From Pseudomonas sp. JAI120 (lineage in GTDB: Bacteria; Pseudomonadota; Gammaproteobacteria; Pseudomonadales; Pseudomonadaceae), in contig NZ_JACHCZ010000005.1 in the NCBI RefSeq assembly GCF_014207255.1, forward strand, positions 248,001 through 312,000: DNA of 64,000 nt, in the 5' to 3' direction. The notes under the pieces are model-generated. The model had not been told where the DNA came from. It made no database searches and worked only from the letters and a program-made list of their open reading frames with translations. Below are positions 18,120 to 30,100 of the stretch, piece by piece. Made by a program: the position numbers and the translations under genes. The stretch's first letter is position 1. The number at the start of each line of letters is the position of its first letter.

Positions 18120-21100
18120 TCAAATCGCCTCTAGTTCGCTCAAAAAGTCACGAAGGTCATCAAAATCTTCCGCAGTGCCTGCACGGAAGGTGGCAGCGGC
18201 CTGCACATAGGCGCGCAGCGTTTCGGTCTGGAACACTTCCACCAACGGCACTTCCAGGCCCAGCTCGGCCTGGACCCGCGAGGTGATCTGGATCGCCAGC
18301 AACGAGTGGCCGCCGACTTCGAAGAAGTTGTCGTTCAGGCCCACCTGCGGCAGGCGCAATACCTCGGCCCAGATCGCGGCAATCTTCTGTTCAAGCTCGG
18401 TTTCGGGGGCCACATAGGCCTGTTGCAGCAGGCTCGCATCCGGCTCGGGCAAGCCCTTGCGGTCGAGCTTGCCGTTGGGGGTCAGCGGCATTTGCGCCAG
18501 GAACATGAAGTACGTCGGCACCATGTAATCCGGCAGGCGGGTTTTCAGGGCACGGCGCAGGTGGTCGCGGAACTCGGCTTCGTTGACCAGGCTGGCGTCG
18601 GCCGGCACCACGTAGGCCACCAGCTGTTTGCCGGTCGGGCCTTCCTGGGCCACCACCACGGTTTCGCCAACGTTGTCCTGCTCACGCAGGCGCGCTTCGA
18701 TCTCGCCCAGCTCGATACGGAAGCCACGGATTTTCACCTGGTGGTCGACGCGACCGAGGTAATCCACCACGCCATCCGGGCGCCCACGGGTCAGGTCGCC
18801 GCTGCGATACACACGACTGCCGGGTTTGCCGAACGGGTCCGGCACGAAGCGCTCGGCGGTCAGCGCCGGACGTTCCAGGTAACCGCGGGCCACGCCCTCG
18901 CCACCCAGGTACAGCTCACCGGCGACGCCGATGGGTTGCAGGTTGAGTTGCGCGTCCAGCACGTAGCCGCTGCGGTTGCCCAGCAACGTGCCGATTGGCG
19001 CGTAGACGGCGCCGCAAGGATCGCCTCGACGGGCTTTCCACAGCAGCGGCGTGACCACGGTTTCCGTCGGGCCGTAACCGTTGAACAGGTAGGTCGGCTT
19101 GAGCGCGCGCCAGGCCAGGTCGTAGCTGGCCTGTGCCACTGCGTCACCGCCGAAGCAGTAGACCCGCACCTTCGGCGGGTTGCCGTCACGCTCGGCATGT
19201 TCGGCCAACTGCTGCAGGTACACCGGAGGGAACACCGCCATGGTCACGTTGTGACGGTGCATCTGTTCGTAGGTGTACTCGGGCAGCCATAGGCTGTCGT
19301 CACGGATCAGCACGCTGGCGCCATTGATCAGCGGGTGCATCCAGCCTTCGTGGGAGCCGTCGAAGGCGAAGGACATGAAGTGCAGTTCGCAATCGGCCGG
19401 GGACGTTTCATAACGCTCGCCAGTGGCAATGATATGCGCCACCAACGGCCCATGAGAGACCGCCACGCCTTTGGGCATGCCGGTCGAGCCGGAGGTGTAG
19501 ATCACGTAGGCCAGGTTGTCGCCGTCCAGTTTCACCTGCGGTGCCGTGTCGCTGAAGCCTGCCCATTGCTCGGTGCGATCAATCGCCAGGCTGTCCAGGC
19601 CTTCGGGAATCGGCAGTTGCTGCAAGGCACTGGTGTGGGTCAGCAGCAACTTCGCACGGCTGTCCTGCATCATGTACAGCAGGCGATCACGCGGGTACTC
19701 GATATCCAGCGGCACGTAGACGCCGCCGGCCTTCATCACCGCCAGGAACGCCACCATGCTCTCGGCGCTGCGCGGCATGGCAATCGCCACCCGCACTTCG
19801 GGACCGACGCCACGGGCGATCAGGGCGTGGGCCAGGCGGTTGGCCTGGCGGTCAAGCTCGCCGTAGCTCAGGGTTTGCGCGTCGAATTTCACCGCGACTG
19901 CATCCGGTTTTTCCCGGGCGCGGTCGGCGACCAGTTCGTGCACCAGGCGCTTGGCCGAAAAGCCGGCGTCGGTCTGGTCCCACAGTTGAAGAATGTGTTG
20001 TTGCTCGTCCTGGCCCAGCAGGTTGAGTTGGCTGATGGCTTGCTGTTGGTCGGCAACCATCGCCTGCAACAGGTTTTGCCAGTGGCCGGCCATGCGCTCA
20101 ATAGTGGCTGGGGCAAACAGATCGGTGGCGTAGCTCAGGGAGGCTCGCAGGGTCGCCTGGCTTTCCTCCACATCCAGTGCCAGGTCGAACTGGGCCACGC
20201 CTTCATCCCAGCTCAGCACCTCGACATCCAGTTCGGTGAGGCGCTGCAGGTGATTGGCTGCCGAGGTCACGCGATGGTTGAACATCACTTGGAACAGTGG
20301 GCTCAGGCTCATGCTGCGCTCGGGTTGCAGCGCTTCGACCAGCTGTTCGAACGGCAGGTCCTGGTGGGCCTGGGCTTCGAGGGAACGTTGGCGTACCTGG
20401 TGCAGCAGTTGCACAACGCTCATCTGCCCGTGGATATCGGCCTTGAGCACTTGGGTATTGACGAAGAAGCCGATCAGCCCCTCGGTTTCCAGGCGATTGC
20501 GGTTGGCAATCGGCACCCCGACACGCACGTCTTCCTGGCCGCTGTAGCGGTGCAGCAACGCCTGGTAGGACGCCAGCAGCACCATCGGCAACGTCACTCC
20601 GGCGCCCTGCGCCAGACGACGCAAACCGGCCAGCAGCTGCGGTTGCAACTCGATGCCCAGGCGTGCGCCACGATGGCTTTTCACGGCCGGACGCAGGTAG
20701 TCGAAAGGCAATTCCAGCACCGGCTGCACGCCACCCAACTGTTCATGCCAGTAGGACAGTTGACGGGCCTTCTCTCCCGCCTCCATCCATTGGCGCTGCC
20801 ACACGGCATAGTCGGCGTACTGGATCGGCAAGGCCGGCAGGGTTGGCGTCTGCCCGTGGCTGAAGGCGGCGTACAGTTGCACCAGCTCCTCGACCATCAG
20901 TTGCATCGACCAGCCATCGGAGACGATGTGGTGCTGCACCAGCACCAGCACATGTTCGTCCTCGGCCAGGCGCAGCAACCGGGCCCGCAGCAACGGCCCG
21001 CGCAGCAGGTCGAATGGCTGCGCAACGACGTCAGCCACCCGTGTCTTGAGGCCGGCTTCATCGGTGTCGGCCAGATCGATTTCAATCAGGCCCAAGTCTT

Positions 21101-24100
21101 CAATCACTTGGACCGTGCCGGCGGCGTCCTGGCGCAAATGGGTGCGCAGGCTTTCATGGCGTGCCAGCAAAGTGTCGAAGCTGCGTTGCAGCGCTGCCAG
21201 GTCCAGCGGGCCTGTCAAACGCAAGGCGCTGGGGATGTGGTACGCGGCGCTTTCGGGGTCGAGTTGCCAGAGGAACCATTGGCGTTCCTGGGCATACGAC
21301 AGCGGCAACGGCTGGCTGCGATCGGCCTTGAGCAGCGCCGGCGCGACCACGCCCTCCTCACCCAGGGCCACCACGAAGTCACCCAGCAACGGGTGTTCGA
21401 ACAGGGTCTTGAGCGCCACTTCCAGCGCCAGAGCCTGGCGTACCCGCGATACCACCCGCGTGGCCAGCAGCGAATGCCCGCCCAGCTCGAAGAAGTGGTC
21501 GTCGAGGCCGACCTGGGGTACGCCCAGCACCTCGGACCAGATCGCCGCGACCTGTTGTTCGCGCGGGGTGACGGCGGCCACATGGCTTTTCAGCAACAGG
21601 CGGGTATCGACCTTGGGCAAGGCCTTGCGGTCGAGCTTGCCGTTGGGGGTCAAGGGCAGGCTGTCGAGGAACATCACGTGCGCCGGCACCATGTAGTCCG
21701 GCAGGCGCTCACGCAAGGCCGCTGTGTAGGCGTGCGGCGGCTGTGCCGCAGACGTCACCAGGTAGGCGATCAAGCGGTCGTTGTCGGCGAGCACCACGGC
21801 TTCGCGAACGCCTTCATGCTCGCGCAGGCAGGCTTCGATCTCGCCCAGTTCGATACGGAAACCGCGCACCTTGACCTGATGGTCGACCCGGCCGATGTAC
21901 TCCACCACGCCGTCGGCACGGTAGCGTGCCAGGTCACCGCTGCGGTACAGGCGCTCGCCCGGCGCGCCATACGGGTTGGGCACGAAACGTTCGGCGGTGA
22001 GGGCTGGCCGCGCGTGGTAGCCGCGCGCCAGGCCGACGCCGCCGATCAGCAGTTCACCGGCCGCGCCCACCGGGCATGGGCTGAGCCCGGCATTGAGGAT
22101 GAACAACGCGGTGTTGGCGATCGGTCGCCCGACCAGAGGTTGCGCCTCCAGCAGGCGATGGGCCGCCGACCAAATGGTGGTTTCGGTGGGACCGTAGAGG
22201 TTCCACACCGGGCCTTGCAGGTCGAGCATGCGCTGGGCCAGGTCGGCCGGCAGCGCTTCGCCGCCGCACAGGCACTTGATGCCGCGCAGCACGTCGGCAC
22301 GCGGGCTTTCCAGCAGCATGCGCCAAGTGGACGGCGTGGCTTGCAGCACGTTGGCGGATTGGGCGGTGACCAGGTCGATTATCGCCTCCGGGTCGAGCGC
22401 CAGTTCCTGGCCACTCAGCAGCACCGTGGCGCCGACTGTCAGCGGCACGTACAGCTCCAGGGCAAAGATGTCGAACGAGAACGTCGTCAGCGACAGCACC
22501 CGCGCCTGCGCGCCGATGTCCAGGGTGCCGGCCATGCCGCAGGTAAAGCTGCACAGCGCCTGGTGCGGCACCATCACGCCCTTGGGCTTGCCGGTGGAGC
22601 CAGAGGTGTAGATCACATAGGCCAGGTGGTGTGGCGTGACGCTGACCTGCGGGTTGTGTTCGTCACCGCCGGCGTCCTCGACCAACAGCACCTGCAGGCC
22701 TTGCGGTTGCACCAGGCGCCCGATCAGCGGCGACTGAGTCAGCAGCACCTGGGCGCGGCTGTCTTCGAGCATGAACGCCAGGCGATCGGCCGGGAATTGC
22801 GGGTCCAGCGGCACGTAGGCGCCACCGGCCTTGAGGGTCGCAAGCAGGCCGACCACCATGGGCAGGGAACGCTCCACATGCACCGCCACCCGCACGTCCG
22901 GGCCGACGCCCGCCGCGATCAGGCGATGGGCCAGGCGGTTGGCGCGGCGGTTGAGTTCGCTGTAGCTCACGGCCTCGCCGTTGAATTGCAGCGCGATGGC
23001 GTGCGGCTGCGCCAGGGCTTGCGCTTCGAACAACTGGTGGACACAGCGCTCGCGTGGGTAGTCGACGGTCGTGCGGTTCCAGTCTTCGACCATCTGCTGC
23101 CATTGCGATGGGTTGAGCATCGCCAGCTCGTCCAGAGCCTGGGAGGCATCGTTGACCACTGCGCGCAGCAGGTTCTGCCAGTGCACAGCCAGGCGCTCCA
23201 GGGTGGCGGCGTCGAACAGGTCGGTGGCGTAGGTCAGGGATGCCCAAAGGCCGTCGACGGACTCCTCGGTTTCCAGGTTGAGGTCGAACTGGGTCGTGTG
23301 ACCGGTCCAATCCACCGGCTGCAGATCCAGGCCAGGCAGTTGCACCGGGCCGGCGCGCAGGTTGTCCTGGTGATTGAACATCACCTGGAACAACGGATTA
23401 TGGCTGAGGCTGCGTTCCGGTTGCAGCGCCTCTACCAGTTGTTCGAACGGCAAGTCCTGATGGGCCTGGGCCTCCAGGGCACGTTGCTTGACCTGGGCCA
23501 GCAACTGCTCGAAGGCCATCTGCCCGTGCAGGTCGGCCTTGAGCACCTGGGTGTTGACGAAGAAGCCAACCAGACGCTCGGTTTCCAGGCGATTGCGGTT
23601 GGCGATCGGTACCCCGACACGAATCTCGGCCTGGCCGCTATAGCGGTGCAGCAAGGTCTGGAACGACGCCAGCAGGAGCATGAACAGGGTTACGTCCTGG
23701 CGTTGGGCGAGTGCCTTGAGTTCGGCCACCAGGGCGTTGTCCAGGTGTACCCGCCGACGCGCACCGCGATGGCTTTGCACCGCCGGGCGCGGGTGGTCCA
23801 GGGGCAGTTCCAGCACCGCGTGTTCGGTACCCAGGCGTGCACGCCAGTAATCAAGTTGGCGTTGTTTCTCCCCGGCCGCCATCCAATCGCGCTGCCACAC
23901 GGCATAGTCGGCGTACTGGATCGGTAAGGCCGGCAACAGCGCCTGGCCTTGATACAGCGCCAGCAGTTCGTCGACCATCACTTGCATCGACCAGCCGTCG
24001 GAGATGATGTGGTGCTGGGTGATCACCAGCACATGGTGCGCGGCCGTGATCTCCAGCAGCATGACGCGCATCAGCGGGCCGTTGAGCAGGTCGAACGGGC

Positions 24101-27100
24101 GTTGGATTTCTTGCGCGACCGCCTGCTCGATGGCCGAGTCTTGCACCTGCTGGCGTTGGATCACCACCGCCAGGTTTGGCTGGATGACCTGCCAGGTGTG
24201 CTCAGCCTCTTCCACGAAGGTGGTACGCAACGGTTCATGGCGTTGCACCAGGGCCTGGAATGCGTGTTCCAGTGCCGGGACATCCAGCTCACCGCGCAGG
24301 TGCAATGCGGTCGGTACGTGGTAGGCGGCGCTGCCGGGGTCCAGTTGCCAAAGGAACCATTGGCGTTCCTGGGCGAAGGACAGTGCCAACGGTCGGTCGC
24401 GCCCCAGGGCCACCATCGGGCTGGCAGTGCCGGCCTGCAACCCTGCGCAGGCCACCGCGAACGCTTCCAGCGTGGGCTGTTCGAACAACGCTCGCAACGG
24501 CACTTCCAGCTTGAGCTCGTGACGCACGCGGGAGATCACCTGAGTGGCCAGCAGCGAATGGCCGCCGCGTTCGAAGAAATGGTCATCGAGCCCCACCTGC
24601 TCGACGTGCAACACCGCTTGCCAGATCGCCGCCAACTGCATGTGCAGCGGGCTTTGCGGAGCGCGGTAGGCCTGCCGCGCCTGGCTCAGGTCCGCCAGCG
24701 GCAGTGCGCGGCGGTCAAGCTTACCGTTGTTGTTCAACGGCAAGGCATCGAGCACCAGCCAATGCCCCGGCACCATGTAGTCCGGCAAGGACTGGCGCAA
24801 GACCGCCGCCAGCGCCTGGGTATCCAGTGGCTGGCCGTGGGCCGCGACCACGTACGCCACCAACTGCGTGCCGGTGGCACTCGGCTGCGCAACGACGGCA
24901 GCTTCGCGCACCCCCGGCAGGGCTTGCAGGCTGGCCTCGATTTCGCCCATTTCGATACGGAACCCGCGGATCTTCACCTGATGGTCGATACGCCCCACGT
25001 ACTCCAAGGCGCCCGCCTCGTTGTAACGGGCCAGGTCGCCACTGCGGTAGAGCCGCGCACCGGGCACCGCCGAAAACGGGTCCGGGAGGAAACGCTCGGC
25101 GGTCAACGCCGGGCGGTCGAAGTAACGCTGGGCCAGGCCGAACTCGGCGCCGATGCACAGCTCGCCAACGCCATCGGTGGCCAACAGTTCGAAACCGCTG
25201 TCGAGTACGTACAGCGAGCGGCCAGCGATCGCCCGGCCAATCGGCACGCCGAACGCATCACTGGCATCCGCCAGTTGGCACTCATGCACGCTGGACACCA
25301 CGGTGGCCTCGGTCGGCCCGTAGGTGTTGACCAGGCGCACGCCGCCCAGGCCGGCCGCGTGCCAGGCGCGCAGCCCTTCCACCGACATGGCCTCGCCGCC
25401 CACATGCACCTGGCGCAGGTTACCCAGGGCACGACCATCGGCCGCGCACTCTTTGGCCAGCAGATACCAGTAGGCCGCCGGCAAGTCAGCCAGGGTCACG
25501 CCCTGTTCGACGATTTCCCGTGCCAGTTGCCCGGCATCCCACAGTTCATCGCCACGCATGATCAACGCGGCGCCCACACACAGCGGCGGATAGCACTGTT
25601 CGACAAAGCCGTCGAAACTGAAGGTCGCGAACTGCAGCACGCGGTCCTCTGCACACAGTTGGCTGTAGACCTCGGCGCTGTCGCAGAATTGGCCGAGGGC
25701 CGCATGGTCGATGGCCACGCCCTTGGGTTGGCCGGTGGAACCCGAGGTGTAGATTACGTACGCCAGATCGGCAGCGGCAGCGTGGGTGAGTGGGTTGCTG
25801 GCAGGGTAGCCGGCCAGCTCGGTACCGGAGACGGTGAAGTCCAGGCGGGCCAGCCCTTGCGGCAGCGGCAGGTCGGCCAGTAACCCGGTTTCGCTGAGCA
25901 GCAGGTCCAGACGGCTGTCCGCCAGCATGTAGGCCAGGCGGTCGGCGGGATAGTTCGGGTCCAGGGGCACATAGGCCGCGCCGCTTTTGAGCACGGCCAG
26001 CAGGCTGACGATCAGTTGCGGGCCGCGCCGCGACGCCAGGCCCACGCGCTGGCCCGGGCCCACGCCCAGCGCCAGCAGACGATGGGCAAGCCGATTGGCA
26101 CTTTCATTGAGCTGGGCATAGCTCAAGCGTGCTTCGCCAGCCTGCACCGCCAGCGCGTGCGGTGTGGCAGCGGCCTGGGCCGCGATGCGTTCGTGCACGC
26201 GCGAATGGCGCTGGGCCGCGCCCGGTGATTGGCTGAGGGCAAGCACGTCGCGTTGTGCGGTGGCGTCAAGCAATTGCAGGTTGCCAAGGGGCGCCTTGGC
26301 ATCGGTGAGCAACTGCACCAGCAGGTGCTGCAGGTTGGCGCTCAAGCGGGCGACCTGCTCAGCGCTGAAGCGGGCCCGGTCGTAACTGAACTCCAGGCGC
26401 AGGCTGGCTCCCAACTCAATGCCCAGGGTCAGCGGGTAATGGGTGCGTTCATGGTTGTGCATACGGCCAAACGTAAGGCCTGCGGGCGCGCCCTGCTTCA
26501 GGGCCTCGGCCACCGGGAAGTTTTCAAACACCAGCAAGGTGTCGAACAATGCGCCCTGCTGGCCGGCCCAGCCTTGTATGTCGTACAGCGGCACATGCTC
26601 GTGGTCACGCAGGCTGAGGTTCAGGGCTTGCAACTCGTTGAGCCATTGGGCGACCGGCTGGGCTGGCGACGGCGCGCTGACAATGGGCAGCGTGTTGATG
26701 AACAGGCCCAGTTGCTGCTCGATCCCCGGCAGCGGTGCCGAACGCCCGGCGACGGTGGCGCCGAAGGCCACGCAATCCTGGCCGGTGTAGCGCTGCAGCA
26801 ACAGGCTCCACGCCCCTTGCAGCACGGTATTGAGGGTGATTTTCTGACGACGGGCGAACTCGCCGAGGGCCTGTGTGAACTCGCCCTCGAGGATCAATTG
26901 ATGCTCAGCCGTGCCCAGGCCATCGACCGGCGCGCGCAGCGCTTGCGCGAGCAAGGTAGGTGTTTGCAACGGCGCCAGGGCGGCTTTCCAGAACGTCTCA
27001 CCCGAGGCTTGCTGTTGCAGCCAGCCGAGGTAATCGCGGAACTGCCCCAGCGGCGCGGGCAAGGCCTGGCCGGCATAGTGAGCGATGACTTCACCCAGCA

Positions 27101-30100
27101 ACTGGGCGTTACTCCAGCCGTCCATGAGGATGTGGTGGCTGGTGAAGATCAGGTGCCAGGCGTTACCGGCGCCCCGCACCAGCATCAGGCGAAACAGCGG
27201 CGCGGCATTGAGCGCGAAGCCCTTCTCGCGTTCAGCCTCGGCAAGCGCATCGAAGTCGGCATCGATGTCTTCGATCACATGCAACTGCATGTCGACCTGA
27301 CGCAGGATCACTTGATGCGCACTGTCCAGTCCCAGCCAGTGGAAGCTGCTGCGCAGAATGTCATGGCGGTCCAGTGCCGCCTGCCAGGCGCGGCCGAAAG
27401 CCAACAGGTCGAGGCCGTCGATATCCAGGCGCAACTGGTTGATGTACGCCTGGGCTTCTGGTTCGTAGAGGGTATGGAACAACATGCCCTGCTGCATCGG
27501 CGACAGCGGATAAAGGTCGGCAATCGCCGGCCCCGCCACCGGCAACGCGTCCAGTTGCTGTTGGCTCAAGCGTGCCAGTGGGAAGTCCGAAGGGGTAACC
27601 TGCCCTGCCGGGGTGGCTCGGCAATGCTCGATCAAGGCCTTGAGCTCTGCCGCGTAGTCATCCGCCAACTGCTGCACCGTTGACGCCTCGAACATCTCGC
27701 GGCTGAAGCCCCATTGCAGGGCCAGTTCACCGCCGTACACCTGCCCTTCGACCGTCAGCCAGTTGGCCAGCGGTGCCTCGGCATCCTGGGCCTGGCCGCT
27801 GCCCTGGGTGGCCGGAATAAACAGCGCGGATTCGTTGAACTGGCGGTCGAACTGGCCCAGGTAGTTGAAGGTGATGCGTGGCACGGCCAGGTTCGCCAAG
27901 GCTTCGCGGGCCGCAGGCGGGCCGAGGTAGCGCAGCAGACCATAGCCGATGCCTTTGGCGGGCACGGCACGCAGCTGCTCCTTGACCGACTTGATCGCGG
28001 CCGACAGCTCACCGTCGGCTTGCAGGCGTACCGGGAACAGGCTGGTGAACCAGCCGACGGTGCGGGTCAGGTCGACGCTGTCGAACAGGTCTTCGCGGCC
28101 ATGGCCTTCCAGTTGGATCATTGCGGCGTTCTGGCCGCTCCAGCGGCTGACCACCCGCGCCAGGGCCGTGAGCAACAAATCGTTGACCTGGGTACGGTAA
28201 GCCGCTGGCGCGTCCTGGAGCAGTTGACGGGTGTGTTCGGCATCAAGGCGGATTTCGAGCTTGCTGCCCAAGCGGTTTTGCAGGCCGCCCTTGGGGTTGT
28301 CGCACGGCAAGTCCGCGTCCACCGACTGCGCCTGCCAGTACGGCAGTTGGTCGTCCAGCGTGCGGGCATGGGCTTGCAACTGTTCGGCCCACAGCTGGTA
28401 GGCGCTGGTTTTGGCCGGTAGCGATGCCTTGCGGTAAGCCTGTTGCAGGTCTTCCAGGACGATACGCCAGGACACACCATCGACCGCCAGGTGATGGATC
28501 ACCAGCAGCAGGCGCTGGCTGCCATCGGCCATGCGCACCAACGCGGCACGCAGCAGCGGGCCTTTCGCCAGGTCGAGGCTGCGCTGGGCCTCATCGCACA
28601 GCGCCGCCAGCTCATCGTCGCTGCCGGCGTGGGTTTGCCACAGGCCCGACTCGGTGACTGGCGCGGCATAGGCTTGCTGCCAAGCGTCAGCCTGTTGCAC
28701 GAAACGCAGGCGCAGGGCGTCGTGATGGTTGATCACCTGAGTCAGGGCGGCTTCCAGGCGTGCCGGTTCCAACAGCTCGCGCGGGGTCAACAACAACGAT
28801 TGGTTCCAATGCTGACGCACGGGGATCGCCTGGGCGAAAAAGCCTTGCTGCACCGGGGTCAGGATTACCTCGCCGCTGGCAGGCCCCTGGTCGATTACAG
28901 TGGTTTGCTCGAAGCTTGCCACCAATGCCAGGCTGCGCACGCTCTGGTACTGAAACAGGTCGCGTGGGCTGAGGCGAATCCCCGCCTGGCGCGCGCGGCT
29001 GACCACCTGGATGGAGATGATCGAATCGCCGCCCAGCTCGAAAAAGTTGTCATCCAGACCGACTTGCTCGACACCGAGCACATCGCTCCAGATCGCCGCC
29101 AGGGCTTTTTGCAGGGTGTTTTCCGCAGCGACATACGCCTGTTGCGGCGCAGTATCGGGCACCGGCAGGGCTTTGCGGTCGAGCTTGCCGTTGGCGGTCA
29201 CCGGCAGCTTGGCCAGGTGCACCAGGTGGGTCGGCACCATGTATTCCGGCAGGCTGCCGAGCAGCCAGGCCTTGAGGTCGGTGGGCGCCTCGCCCTCCAG
29301 CACCAGGTACGCCACCAGTTGCTTGCCGCCGTGTACCAGCACCACCGCCTCACGCACCGCCGGGTGTTGCATCAGGCGCGTCTCGATTTCGCCGAGTTCT
29401 ATTCGCAGCCCGCGCAGCTTGACCTGGTGGTCGAGGCGGCCAAGGTATTCGATCACACCGTCGTCACGCTGGCGCACACGGTCGCCGGTACGGTACAGGC
29501 GCGCGCCGTCACCGAAGGGGCTGGGCACAAAACGTTCGGCGGTCAGTGCCGGACGGCGATGGTAACTGCGGGCCAGGCCGGTGCCGCCCAGATACAGCTC
29601 GCCGGACACGCCGGCAGGCACCGGGTTGAGCTGAGCATCGAGCATGTAGGTGCCAAGGTTGGCAATCGGACGGCCGATGGGCACGGCGTCACGGCCTTCG
29701 TCGATGCAGGTCCAGTGGGTCACGTCGATGGCCGCTTCGGTCGGGCCGTAGAGGTTGAACAAGCCGGCCTGGGGCAGCTTGACGAACACCTGCAATTGCG
29801 CGTCCAGGGGCAAGGCTTCGCCACTGCACACGATGCGTTTGAGGCTTATGCAGGCCTGCACGCCTGGTTCATGGATAAACGCCTGGAGCATGGACGGCAC
29901 GAAGTGCACGGTGGTGATCGCGTGCTCGCTGATGGTCTCGATCAGCCGCGCCGGCTCGCGGTGTTCGCCAGGGGCTGCGACTACCAGGCGGGCGCCGGTC
30001 ATCAGTGGCCAGAAGAACTCCCATACCGACACGTCAAAGCTGAACGGGGTTTTCTGCAGCACCGCGTCACTGGCATCGAGGCCGTAGGCCTGTTGCATCC